DNA of 64,000 bases, taken from Cannabis sativa (taxonomy: Eukaryota > Streptophyta > Magnoliopsida > Rosales > Cannabaceae). The position numbers and the translations under genes are program-made. Under the pieces are notes generated by a model, which had not been told where the DNA came from, did no database searches, and was given only the letters and a program-made list of their open reading frames with translations. The stretch covers positions 68,216,211 through 68,280,210 of the forward strand of contig NC_083604.1 of the NCBI RefSeq assembly GCF_029168945.1. The letters run 5' to 3'. Of the stretch, positions 1 to 10,873 are shown piece by piece (the first letter of the stretch is position 1; every line of letters begins with the position of its first letter).

Positions 1-483
1 GAGTTTGATAACACTACTGCTCATACTCTTTTAACTGACGAGAAGCATAAGTAATTACCTTGTTAGCCTGCATCAGAACACACCCCATACCCCATACCCT
101 GTTTGGAAGCATCACAATAAATCATAAATTTCTCTTAATCTAATGGAAAGGCTAACAATGCAACTATAATTAACCGCTACTTTAGTTCTTGAAAACTGGT
201 TTCACACTTATCTTTCTACACAAATATCTAATTCTTCTGTGTAAATTCTATCAAAGGTGTGAAAATCTTGAAAAATCCTTACAAAACAACGGTAATACCC
301 AACCAAACTAAGAAACCTTCTGAATTCTGTAGCAGTTTTAGGTCTTGGCCAATCTCTAACTAATTCAATATTTCCCCGATTTACCATTATACCATCTTTA
401 CTGACAATATGACCAAGAAAAGATACTTGTAATAACCAGAACTCACATTTTTTAGACTTGGTGTATAGCTTTTGTTCTCTTAA
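1..483 (-). pseudogene. Ty3/gypsy pol fragment (RT end and RNase H start), decayed
   Basis: Read on the minus strand, 301-480 encodes the RT connection segment typical of plant chromoviruses (KLYTKSKKCEFW, then [10 protein letters not shown]). Further left come the RNase H block IYCDASKQG near 110-130 and ITYASRQLKEYEQ near 20-60. Stops and small indels interrupt the frame, so this is a dead fragment. It continues beyond the window's left edge. The wording of the motifs matches the Tekay/Del-like element at 52474-59750, so the same broad lineage is likely (inference). No LTR or target duplication is visible here. Confidence 0.8.
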
Positions 484-1129
484 TTAGGGTGTTCTTCAAA
501 AATTAGTGTCTCAACTCTCGATATCTGTTTTTCGATTTAAGTTTTTATTAATTTTAGTTTTTGATTCTCATCATCTTACATATATGGGATGATGTTCTTG
601 TATTGGTGTAGTGATTTTCAATACAAATTATATTGAAAGTGGTATATAAAATAATATAGACACTATTTAATAATAAGTTTCAGGTGATTGATTTATGAAT
701 CACATTTTTAAATGAAATCTCCATTCAATAGTAATTGAATTCAAAATTTAAATATTAATACTGTTAAAATATATGTCTTAATTACTCCATCATTTTAAAC
801 AGTCCACCAAAACTAGATTTTTTGGCAGTACTGTGATATTATATTCTACCCATTCCTTGTCCTTGGTTAGCTAGGCTAATGATCATTGGTGCCCTTTTTA
901 TTTTCTTAAATTTGTTTAGATGAGAATTTACAAAATTCAAGTAGTTTGATGATAATTAAGATTTCTTGTAAACACCAGAATATATATATATATATATATA
1001 TTTATATAAATATATATAATGGCAATATATATATATATAATGGCAAACCTAAATTATAAATTAAGGGGTACACTAACACTACCCTTCAACAAAGTCACCC
1101 TACCTATACTTTTTATATATGTATATAAT
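484..1129. other. AT-rich intergenic DNA with a TA microsatellite
   Basis: No coding signal is seen on either strand. A TA-dinucleotide run with interruptions occupies about 979-1040. Otherwise this is low-complexity plant intergenic sequence. Confidence 0.6.
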
Positions 1130-1810
1130 TAGGGGTGTTTATAAAATTGCCGATCAAATCCAATTTGCACGATTCAATCCAATCCGCACGATTCGATCCA
1201 ATCCAATCCGCAAAGTGCGAATATCCGCACTTGTGCAGATTGGATTGGATTGGAAAATTCAAAATCCGTACTTGTGCGAATTGAATGTTAATTGACATGT
1301 AAAAGTAACCGATCCAATCTAATCCACACATTTTTATTAAAAAAATTAAAAAATTATATATATAAATAGTATTTTAATGTAAAGAAAATAATAATTTAAA
1401 AGTTACAATTATATTTCAAAAATAAATCAAATGTATATTCTATTCTTATATATAATTTTTTTTTTCAAATACAATTTAAAACAAAATTAAACATTTCGTT
1501 ATACATATATTTTTTTCCTTCTTTTGAATTTGTTATTTGTTATTTTATTTATTTTAATGTGTTGTTGGAGACATAAAATAATTATAATTTTTTTTATTTT
1601 GTTGCTAGTTACATAAAAAAATATATTTTTTCATAAATATTAAAAAGTAACCAATTCAAAATAACCGATCTAATCCACACTTTTACGGATTGGATTTGAG
1701 CTATTGTGCGGATTGGATTGGATTGGATCCAAAAAATGAAATTCGCACTTAGTGCGGATCGGATACACTACGAGCAAAATAATGCGGATTGGATTGGATG
1801 AACACCCCTA
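1130..1810. mobile_element. Non-autonomous hAT-like TIR element with GGATTGGATT subterminal arrays
   Basis: The left end reads TAGGGGTGTT and the right end is its exact reverse complement, AACACCCCTA. Inside each end are repeated GGATTGGATT/GTGCGGATT words in opposite orientation on the two sides, with an AT-rich, non-coding centre. The flanking octamers TATATAAT and TGTATATT match at 6 of 8 positions, which fits an eroded 8-bp hAT-type duplication but does not prove it. A second copy is at 32454-33082. There is no transposase frame, so movement would need a helper in trans (inference). Confidence 0.65.
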
Positions 1811-2419
1811 TGTATATTCATATATTCCTGTGTATCTGTATTTATATATATACTAGATTAATGTTACGTGCAATGCAAGTATAATTAGTTTTCTTTTTAA
1901 TTAGATTTTATTAGGTGATGTTAAGTGCAATATATGTATGTTTAATTTTTTTAATTAAATAATATTTTTTTATTTTTAAAATGAGATTTGAGATTTTAAA
2001 TTTTAAGATTTTTTTTACTATTGCAGCAACATTAGTGTATATATGTCTCCTATCAATAATTAATACTTCATATAATTATAATATATGAAATTTGACTTAC
2101 CTTATAAATATAGTTTGACTTAAAATACTTTCGATTTTAATATTATATTTCAAGATCTTGTACCTTTAAAAATTATATGAAATATATTGATCGATAAAAT
2201 CATAAAAATTATTAAGTTTCACTCTACTATTATATTGATCGAAAAGAAAAAAAAAATTATTAGGTTTCACTTTACATATTAATTGAAAAAAAATAAATAA
2301 TATTTACAATTAAAGTTCTTATATAAAATTTGGAGAAATTTTTATATATATACATTATATGCATTAATATTACAAAAAAAACGTTATATAAAAACAATCC
2401 ATCCATATACCGTGACACG
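1811..2419. other. AT-rich intergenic DNA
   Basis: No gene is seen. A short direct repeat (TTATTAGGTTTCACTTTAC and a variant) occurs near 2210-2275. The sequence at 1851 (CTAG next to GTGCAATGCA) loosely resembles an inverted Helitron terminus, but the hairpin is weak. Confidence 0.4.
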
Positions 2420-3186
2420 TCATCACCCATACCGTTATTAACCCATTGTAAAAGTTGTGGACCAGCATCCACTTCTCTATACCATGATGAGGACACTTTC
2501 TGATCAGATCTTTAAACCTCTTACAAGCCTCATGGAGAGATTCATTATCTTGTTGGCAGAAGTTATTGATTTCTCCTCTCAGCTTTGCAGACTTGGCTGG
2601 AGGAAAGAACTTTGACAAGAATTTCGTTGCCAGATCATTCCAGGTGGCAATAGAGTTGGGTGGCAAGGAGTTTAGCCAACTCTTGGCTCGTTCTCTAAGA
2701 GAGAATGGGAACAGTCTCAGTCGAATATCATCATCACTAACTCCATTAACTTTAAAAGTTTCACAAAGTTCCATGAAGTTAGAGAGATGCAGGTTAGGAT
2801 CTTCAGAAGGGAGGCCACCAAGGCGGGCGAAGGCGCACCATTTGAAGTATGGCAGGTTTGATCTCAAAGTTGTTCGCATCCACTGCCGGTGGCCTGATAC
2901 ATGACTGCACTCCCGTCAGAGTAGGGAGAATGTAATCTCTCAAGCTGCGGCCATTAGCTTGATCTTCCACGGCGCCACCATTATTACCATTATTACCTCT
3001 ATTGTTCGCAGCATTAGCATTCACATTAGCAACCATGATTTCTGAAGTTTCAGCAGTTGCTGAAACTCCTTCTTGCCTCTTGTTCTTTCGATTTCTCCTA
3101 CAAGTTTTCTCTATTTCAGGATCAACTGGTAATATGACAGCTTGTCCCTGACGGCGCATACACTTAGAATTCCTGAAATGGATCAC
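2420..3186 (-). pseudogene. Ty3/gypsy gag (Athila-like), frameshifted and 3'-truncated
   Basis: The minus strand carries a retrotransposon gag domain (Pfam Retrotrans_gag type): an Asn/Gly-rich N-terminal region at 2880-3150, then [28 protein letters not shown] and a core with ATWNDLATKFLSKFFPP. A frameshift near 2840 separates the N-terminal part from the core. The capsid region stops matching near 2420, where unrelated AT-rich DNA begins, so the rest of gag and all of pol are missing. The PBS and LTR at 3285-4540 lie directly upstream in the same orientation, so this is one truncated element. Confidence 0.82.
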
Positions 3187-3284
3187 GAAAATATTGTAAG
3201 AAAAAAGTTAGAAAAATCAGCAAGAGAAAAATATACCAAAGTAGAAGTTAGTATAATTTTGTGTAATATTAATCTTTAAACAAT

Positions 3285-3302
3285 TCCCCGGCAACGGCGC
3301 CA
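3285..3302 (-). promoter_or_regulatory. Retrotransposon primer-binding site, tRNA-Asp type
   Basis: The plus strand reads TCCCCGGCAACGGCGCCA, which is the 3' end of plant tRNA-Asp including CCA. The minus-strand element therefore carries the complementary PBS. It sits 6 bp inside the LTR end at 3309, the expected place. A tRNA-Asp primer is known for Athila/Tat-type elements. Confidence 0.85.
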
Positions 3303-3308
3303 AAAACT

Positions 3309-4540
3309 TGTTACGAATTTTATGGTTACTACGCAAGTATACGCAATCAAGTAGTATCTCACGCAAGTGAGGTCGAACCACAGGGAATTGGATTAAGTAC
3401 TACTAAACTATACTTATGATTCTATTTGGTAAAAATAATATTTTTGCAAGTTAAAGAAAATAACTCAGAAAATTAAAAAGAATATACGACGATTAATCAA
3501 GATGAGAGATTAGGGAGGTGAATCCTGTTGATAAGTTACCAATGTTAATACCTAATTGCTATCCTTATCTTAATGTGAATGATAGATTATGAATTAACCT
3601 AACTCTTTTCAGATCTTTTAGGTTCTAAATCTTATGTTCTCTAATTAACTTCTTAATTAAATCAACATAAAATCAGCATTAAGCAATAATCTATTGGTCA
3701 CTGAGGCTATGTAAATACTTTCGTTTCACATCAAAACCTAGACTATCCAATTTTAGCATTCTCAATTCTCACTTTTCAGATTTCGAATTGAGATCATTGA
3801 ACATGTAAAAGGTGATCAAGCTCGCACATGGAATTAAACACAAATAAAGATAGTATTCACACATAAGATGAAGGAATGGCAATTATTTATTAACTAGGCA
3901 TAAACTTAAACAACAATCATCATCCTCCCTTATTGGGAAATTTAGTTCATAATAACTCTAAAAACATCCATGATTAATTCAGAAACAAAAACAAACATAA
4001 AGAAGAATTTAAGGGTAAAAGAAAGAAACTAGAAGGTGATATCGCTCCGGGTCTTCAAGATAGCTTTCTCTCTACTTGCATCCACTATTTAGGTCTATTT
4101 CTGCTTAATTCTGACCTTCAGTGTCGTATTCCTTATATAGGGATGAGTAGTGTGCCTCCAACTGAGAGAAAAATCAAAATTAGGTCAAAACCACGACGTC
4201 CGTACCAAGTCGCGACTAGCCCTTAAGCTGGTCGCGACTACAGGCAAACCTCAAAAATCGAAGGTTCTGCCAAACCTCGAAGTCGCGACCAGAGTCGCGA
4301 CCTGGAAAAAGGGTCGCGACCTGGCTCTCATGAAGTCGCGACTACTGTAGCTTCTGGAGCCGAATTTTCCAATTTTTTTCCAGTTTATCCCAGTTTTTCG
4401 CCATTTGACTGAATTTGAACTTTAACACTCCGGGAACCTGAAATAATGAAAATCAAGCGTAAAACTGCTCCAAAAGGCACCAATAGACGAGATAATGCTA
4501 ACTTTAAAGACCCGAAACATAGGCTAATTATAACCTAACA
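3309..4540 (-). repeat. 5' LTR of the truncated Athila-like element
   Basis: It is bounded by TGTTA at 3309 and TAACA at 4540, a matching inverted terminal pair, and adjoins the tRNA-Asp PBS. Length is 1232 bp. Near the PBS it contains the unit AGTATACTTGCGTAGTAACC (minus strand), common at the end of such LTRs. Six GTCGCGAC palindromes lie at 4209-4342. No matching LTR remains on the other side, so the target duplication cannot be read. Confidence 0.75.
4209..4342. repeat. Six GTCGCGAC palindromes in the LTR
   Basis: The 8-base palindrome GTCGCGAC occurs at 4209, 4231, 4282, 4294, 4313 and 4335, in a GC-rich island within AT-rich DNA. Spacing is irregular (12-51 bp), so this is not a simple tandem repeat. 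Confidence 0.9.
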
Positions 4541-5887
4541 ATTTCAATATGTCAAAATAAACTAATAAGTTTATTAGGCATATATGAGTATAGGCATATA
4601 TGCCAAATAAACTTATAAGCAAGGAATTTCATCATATTCAAATCTTTGACAAATGAATATATTGTTATTCAGGTTTACTATATAAGACATGTTACAGTAA
4701 TGTACTTTGTATACAACCAGATTTGATGTCTCAACTTGAAAAAAAAAATAGGCTAATTAGTTTGTTATTTTATATTTACAAATTGTGTTTGAAACAAAAA
4801 AAAATGAATTGTTGTTCCAATATACACGAAAATTAGACTAATGTGTTTCTTGGCGTATATCATTATGTTTGATTATAGTTTACTCTGTATTGAAAAAAAA
4901 TAAAAATTATTCCTCCAACAAACGATAACTAGTAGGTTTATTAACATATTGTAGGCTATATGAAATGAAATAATTTCTTGTTCCAATATACAAAAGAAAA
5001 ATAAAATTTATTTTAATATGCAAAGATAAACTAATAGATTTATTAGCATAACTAATAGTATGTTTTCTATATGAATTACTTTGTATGATCTATGTTTCTT
5101 TTGTATATCAGTTTTGTAACCCAATATCATGAATATATTCAATATTTAGTTTGAAAATAAAAAGAAAATTATAAACACCATTAATAATTGTAAACATATC
5201 AGCTTTAAAAAAATGTTGATTGTGAACATCTAACTTGATATGAAAGCAACAAAAAGTATTGAAATTTATAAGAGGCAGCTTTGCAAAATATGTTTACAAA
5301 GGAGGTTTACAGAAAGAGGTTTACAGAAGGAGGTATTAAAAAAATTATGAAAAATTTGGAAAACCGTGATCATGTGCTCTGCACCTCCTGACGCACGTCC
5401 CATCCAACTGTCACTGACGTCATCCCTCTCTTCAGCCCACTTTGACATGACCTCCATCCCATTCAACTGACACTAACGTCAGCCCCCCTCATCCACTAAA
5501 CGTGCTCAACAAGCCAAACATAAAGAAATAGAATAAAATGGAAAAACGGTAAAACTAACGGTATATTCAATAATTTAAAAAGTAACGTTATTATTAGAAT
5601 TAAATGGAAAAAAACGTGTCCACATGTAATTTTCCCTAAAATTTATAATATTTTAAGTATTTTAAATTTAAATTAAAATTATTTTATATAAAATATTTAT
5701 ATAATTTTTATCCACCTAATTTTGTATTTTTCAATATATATAATAATATTATAAAATTAATAAAAAAATATTTTGTTAAGTAATAAGATATTATATTAAA
5801 ATTAACCTAGGAAACCAAAAAAAACACCGTTAAATTAAAAATTTTGTTACATAGTAATATTTTGTATAGAATTAGAATAGATATTTA
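4541..5887. other. AT-rich intergenic DNA
   Basis: No gene is seen. A less AT-rich block at 5270-5520 has short repeats of GGAGGTTTACAGA and CAACTGACACTAACGTCA-like words. It encodes nothing I can recognise. Confidence 0.5.
4566..4615. repeat. Near-perfect 21-bp inverted repeat (hairpin)
   Basis: Arms 4566-4586 and 4595-4615 pair with one mismatch around an 8-base loop. The stem runs from TAAGTTTATT to GGCATATATG. It lies alone in AT-rich intergenic DNA, 25 bp from the Athila-like LTR. Confidence 0.85.
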
Positions 5888-6016
5888 GCGCATTGTTATT
5901 AAGCACCAGTAGTATTTAGTATCTTCTAGATGTGTCGTCTTATAATTGGCTAATAATATTCTCTAAAAGTTATTAGTTAAATTGATATATAAATGGTGTT
6001 AGGTCTAACATTTCTC
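5888..6016. mobile_element. MITE, GAGAAATG family, 9-bp flanking duplication
   Basis: A 129-bp element whose right end reads CATTTCTC and whose left end reads GCGCATTGTTATTAAGCACC. The flanks AGATATTTA and ATATATTTA match at 8 of 9 positions, fitting a Mutator-type 9-bp duplication. It shares ends with the elements at 14148-14330 and 32393-33208. Confidence 0.6.
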
Positions 6017-6420
6017 ATATATTTATATATAGAGAAAGATTTGAAATTATTAATGGACAAACAAATATTATATATTAAAGTTTAATAGGTGTGGATATAT
6101 ATAATAAATATATATAAATGTGTGACATATATATATATTGACGATTCTAACTGAGAGCTTGGCATATTCCAAAGTGCAATCGGAGTAATCATTTTCTGAT
6201 CTATCTCTCTCTCACAAAGGACCAATATCTTAATCATTTTTATTTATTTCTCCAAAAATATTCATTAATTTTTCATCAAATTGTTGTCATTCGGGTGATT
6301 TAATTAATTAATAAAATATGAATTAATGCATTAATTTACACTTTAATATCAAATGTGGAGACAAATTCTACCAACTAATTCTAAAAAGTACTAGAATATA
6401 ATTAATATGTTATAATTTTT
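6017..6420. other. AT-rich intergenic DNA
   Basis: Low-complexity plant intergenic sequence. No coding or structural signal could be supported. Confidence 0.5.
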
Positions 6421-6784
6421 AGGGTAAAATTTGGACTGCAAAAGTTACTAATTAAATTTTTTATTTTGTTAAATAATAAAATGGACCATGTACTTTCTAA
6501 AATAGTACAAATAGAATCTTGAATTTATTTTTTGTTAAAATAAAATTTAATTATAATCCGATCTAAAAGTGTTATAACAAAAACTGTTTACATTTTTAAT
6601 ATCTGTTCGTATTAAGAATTGTCTTCAAGTTGGCTACATTAAAAAAAAGTTGTCAAAATAAATTAAGCTTAGGGTCATATTTTTACCATTTTGGATAATA
6701 CATAGTCCATTTTGTCATTTAACAAAATACAGAGTCCAATCAGTAACTTTTGCAAAACACAAGGTCCAAAATAGTATTTACCCT
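6421..6784. mobile_element. Long-TIR MITE beginning AGGGTAAA
   Basis: The two ends are imperfect inverted repeats for roughly 100 bp. The left reads AGGGTAAAATTTGGACTGCA and the right, reverse-complemented, begins AGGGTAAATACTATTTTGGA. Both continue through CAAAAGTTACT, ATTTTGTTAAAT and AAAATGGAC. Total length is 364 bp with no coding potential. I could not find a clean target duplication. Confidence 0.75.
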
Positions 6785-6958
6785 AATTTATAAGTATTAA
6801 TCTGCACATAAGTATTATTAAAAAAAAAATAAAACCAAATAGCTAGCACTATATTACAAATGATTCAATAACAGAATCTATAACAAACTCAATAGGACAT
6901 AATTGACACGTGCTTAACAAACTTTAATAACCTCTAACTATATTAACCGTCTTCAACA
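6785..6958 (-). repeat. Start of a Ty1/copia 3' LTR (partial)
   Basis: On the minus strand the LTR begins TGTTGAAGACGG directly after a polypurine tract (positions 6959-6971, GTTTGAGGGGAGG). It runs left until the MITE at 6421-6784, beyond which no LTR sequence is recognisable. Confidence 0.55.
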
Positions 6959-9590
6959 CCTCCCCTCAAACTCATAATTGAACGATCTTCAATTTTAAGT
7001 TTATGTCTGAACTCGGTAAATCTTTGACTCGATATGGCTTTAATTAGCCCATCTGCCAAATGATCATAGGCAGAGAGATGTTTGATCTGGACAGTTTTAT
7101 TAAGCACCTTTTCTCTGATGAAATACAGGTCGAGCTCAATATGTTATGTTCTTTAGTGAAGCACAGAATTCTGGGTGAGCATGATGGTACTTAGATTATC
7201 GCACCATATAGTAGGAAGTTGAGAGAGTTGAATTCGAAGTTTAGAGAGCAGATACCGCAACTAAGTCAATTCAGCTGTAACACTAGCAGCACTTTTATAC
7301 TCAGCTTCAGTGCTAGATCAAGATATGGTCTTGCTTTTTTGCTTTTCCAAGCAATCATATTTGAGCCAAGGAAAATATCAAACCATGTAGTTGATCTTCT
7401 ATTATCTGGGTCTGAGGCCCAGTCTGCATCACACTAGGCTACAAGCTCAAGAGTATCTGGTTTTTTGCAGATGCAGCCCATACTCTATTGTACCACTTAT
7501 GTAGCGAAGTATTCTTTTAACAGCTGAACAATGTGTAGACAAAGGTTTTTGCATAAATTGGCAAACCTTATTTACACTGAAGGAAAGTTCAGGCCTTGTG
7601 ATGGTCAGATATTACAGGGCTCCAACAACTGACATATACAGTTGAACATCTTGTAATGGTTCTCTTTAGTCAACTGATAAACGAATACCACTTGTCATTG
7701 GAGTAGGTACAACCATACAAGCTTGGCATTACTCATTTGAGCCTTAACAAGCAGATTTTTAGCATATTTGGCATGTGACAAATGAATACATGTATTAGTT
7801 TATGTCACTTCAATACCAAGGAAGTATGTGAGAGGGCCTAGATCTTTCATAGCAATCTGACTATTAAGAGCTGTAATAATAGCTTCCACTACAGTTTGAT
7901 CACTTCATGTGATTAATATATCATCAACATAGACTAATATAAGTGTAACAGAATTAGAAGTATGTAGAATAAACAGTGAGTGATTAGACTTGGATGAAGT
8001 GAAACCAAGGGACACATTCCTTATTGTTCATCTCCACAGAGCAGGGTTTTTTTCATTGGATAGTGGTGCTACATGGAGTTAGGAAAAATAGGATCTCATG
8101 TGGAAGAAGGACTAGAATGATAGAAGATCTAAAGAAGTGTCATAGCCGCTTCTATCAAGCCCACAAGCTTGAGTCATCAACCAAGACTCGTTGTTCACTT
8201 GCCAATTGCATCACCAACTAGTCAAGTATCAGAGAGTATTAAAGCTTATCAAACCATGCTCTAGGGGCTTGATTAAGGCCATAGAGAGCTTTGTTTAATT
8301 TGCATACTAGATCTATCTTGTCAGGGACCTCAAACCTTGGAGGTTGCATCATGTACACCTATTCTTGTAAGTCTCCAATGAGAAAGGCATTATTGACATC
8401 AAGTTGTCTAATAAGCCATCCTTTTGTCAAAGCAATTGTCAAAACTACCCTAATAATGACAGGTTTAACTACTGGACTAAAAGTCTTAGTAAAGTCAAAT
8501 TCGTGTTCTTGATGAAACCCCTTAGCAACAAGCCTTGCCTTGTGTTCAAGGACTGATCCATCTGGATTTTCCTTGATCTTGTATACCCATTTATAACCAA
8601 TTGCTTTCCTTCCTAGTAGTGATTTGACAAGAGTATAAGTTTTTTTTTCTGACAAAAGCTAAAACCTCATCATTCATACCTCTGTTCCAAACAATCTGAC
8701 TGAGTGTTTCTTGAAGTGATGTTGGTTCCCTGGTAACTAATAGGGCTTTAGGCTTGTGTATACCAGGCTTGGATCTGGTTCTGATGTTGTGTGTGTTGTT
8801 CTGGTTTGGAGGTTTGTGATAGCCAGAAACAGCAGCCTTGTGAGTTGCAGAACCAGGAGCAATATCAGTGTTATCTATGACGGATATGCTGGCACTATTA
8901 ACAATACTAGGATTGTCTGCAACTTGGACAGTGGTTTCACCAGAAGTCTCAAAAGTATTTGGAATGTGTGTGTCCAAATGCTAATCAATTTAAGGACCAG
9001 GGACCAGTTCTGTTATGTGAGGAAGAGCCTACTCCACATGTTCCTGTTGGTGAAGGAAGTGGAGTAGACGTTGTGGCATCTGATATTTCAGCATGCTGTC
9101 CAAAAGATTGTCCTACATCAAAAACAGATGGTTAACTTGGCAGCCAACTATTAGTAGCAGAAACCAAATAAGGTGTGACAGTATTTGTTAAAGCATTTTG
9201 ATCAATCTCAAGTTGTCGACTTATCAGATCAGACATGGAATATGAACAATGATGATGAGAACAGGTGGGGACTATAGCAGAAACACTTGGAAACTTGTCT
9301 TGTTTTTATGTGGAAGATGTTTTTTGACAGAGTGTTTCATAGGGAAATGATAATTCCTCAAAGACAATATCCCTAGAGATATACAATTTCCCATTTGTAT
9401 TTAGACACTTGTATCCTTTGTGGTTTAGGCTATAACCCAAGAAGATGCATGGTGTTGACCTATACTCAAGCTATTGTATGGTCTGATTTTGGGAAAGCAC
9501 CTACACCTAAATGTTTTAAAGGCTGTATAATCAGGTTGAATTTTGAATAGAACCTCAACAGGGGATTTATTGCCTAGAACTGACGTGGAA
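6959..9590 (-). pseudogene. Ty1/copia pol remnant (integrase C-terminus, RT, RNase H)
   Basis: Read on the minus strand from right to left: an integrase C-terminal block at 9300-9585 ([13 protein letters not shown], then FPKIRPYN); a linker at 8650-8980 ending in [11 protein letters not shown]; the RT N-terminus at 8359-8655 ([27 protein letters not shown] and QLDVNNAFL motifs); then a heavily frameshifted RT; and RNase H at 7200-7440 containing CDADWASDPDNRRSTT. It ends in KLKIEDRSIMSLRG next to the polypurine tract. The integrase catalytic core and gag are absent. Stops and shifts throughout show a long-dead copy. Confidence 0.85.
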
Positions 9591-10420
9591 GAAGTGTTAA
9601 ACTTCTCCTTTTTGCCACTATTTCTTCCAGAATTGTTTGTTGTTGCGCTTGCTACTAGTGTTCTTACCACTGGAGGTTTGGGCAGAGTTGCTGGTATCTA
9701 CCTGTGCGCCTGGCAAGTCATGGGGTTGTAGGATACTTTGTGTCTGACTATTGCTGACTTGCCTTGTCTGGGCTTGTCAAATAGCTTCTTTTAGTTTGAT
9801 AAAGTCGTTAGCTCTATCGAGAAACTCTTTCATGTTGTTAGTTGAGATCCTCTAGATATCTTTTCAGAAGTAACTCAATGGAAGGATGCCCCCCAGTATG
9901 GCCGTATATCGACCTTCTTCTGTAAGGCCTTTGACCTTGGTGGCCTCGGCCATGAACCTCTGGATGTAATCCTTCAAAGGTTCTCCTTGTCATTGTTTGA
10001 CTTTGACAAGCTCTTCTAGCTGTGATGGTATAAGCCTTGAGGAAAAGAGTTGAGTGTAGCATTCTCCTGAAAACTCATTTCAAGAATTGAATTTTCATGG
10101 GGCAAGCTTAAAGTACCATTATTGAGTTGTTTCGAAAAAAGTTGCTGACAATATGCGACACCGCACATCACCAGTAACCTTCTGGAGATCGAGCTGCATC
10201 TCAAAGTACTTGATGTGTGCCAGTGGATCTTCTCGCTCGGTATAATACATCTTCCATACCGGTATCTTAAACTTGGGCAAGGGCAAAGCATTTATGTATG
10301 TCGATAATGGTGATCCTTTTGACCAGTCTAGCTCAAGGTCTGAAGGTTTCGAACTAGCTAATTAAGCCCTTGATCATATCCCTTATTTGGTCAAACTGTG
10401 CTTGCACAAAAGAATTCGTT
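9591..10420 (-). pseudogene. Ty3/gypsy gag fragment, decayed
   Basis: On the minus strand the phrases KDYIQRFMAEATKVKGLTEE, GGILPLS and FLDRANDFIKLKEAI identify a plant gypsy gag. Start-proximal text near 10400 resembles FDQIRDMIKGLI. At least three frameshifts or stops break it. At about 9590 the coding identity switches abruptly to the copia integrase to its left, so two element classes are joined head to tail. Confidence 0.7.
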
Positions 10421-10873
10421 GTAAATTAATAGAAATTTCTTAATGATTAATTATCGATATTTTAAGTGATATGTAAAACACATACTTAATTGATGGATTA
10501 ACTTTTCTTTAGAAATAGTTGTAAAATAGAAAGTAAAAAAAGTATTACTTCATTTAAATAAATTTTAAAATTGTCTTATATAATTGGTTTTATTTTAATT
10601 ATCTTCTTTCTTTTGAAAGATTATTTTAATTATCTTTTAAAATACTTGAAATCGAAGCATCTTCTCCACATAATGATATATGAATATGAATGTTAAATTA
10701 AAAACATCGATTTCAAAATCTAATAGGCGATCATTGGTAATAAGCTGATGATTTCATGAAGAAAAAAAAATAATATCAAATAGCCAAACCCTAAAGTAAA
10801 AAGCTCATAAATTTGTCGACCTATATAAAATAAAATTTTCAAGTATATAATTCTCTCATTATATCTATTTCTC
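10421..10873. other. Intergenic DNA and 3' flank of STR2
   Basis: AT-rich, with no coding signal. It should include the STR2 3' UTR and polyadenylation region, but no single signal stands out enough to be placed. Confidence 0.5.

Noticed and set aside
1851..2060. Possible inverted Helitron terminus (CTAG with GTGCAATGCA)
   Set aside because: The hairpin is only a few base pairs and no TC end could be paired with it.
2566..2904. Plus-strand open frame opposite the Athila-like gag
   Set aside because: It is the antisense shadow of the gag coding sequence.
3285..3302. Match to the 3' end of tRNA-Asp, considered as a tRNA gene
   Set aside because: Only the last 18 bases match and they sit beside an LTR; it is a primer-binding site, not a tRNA gene.
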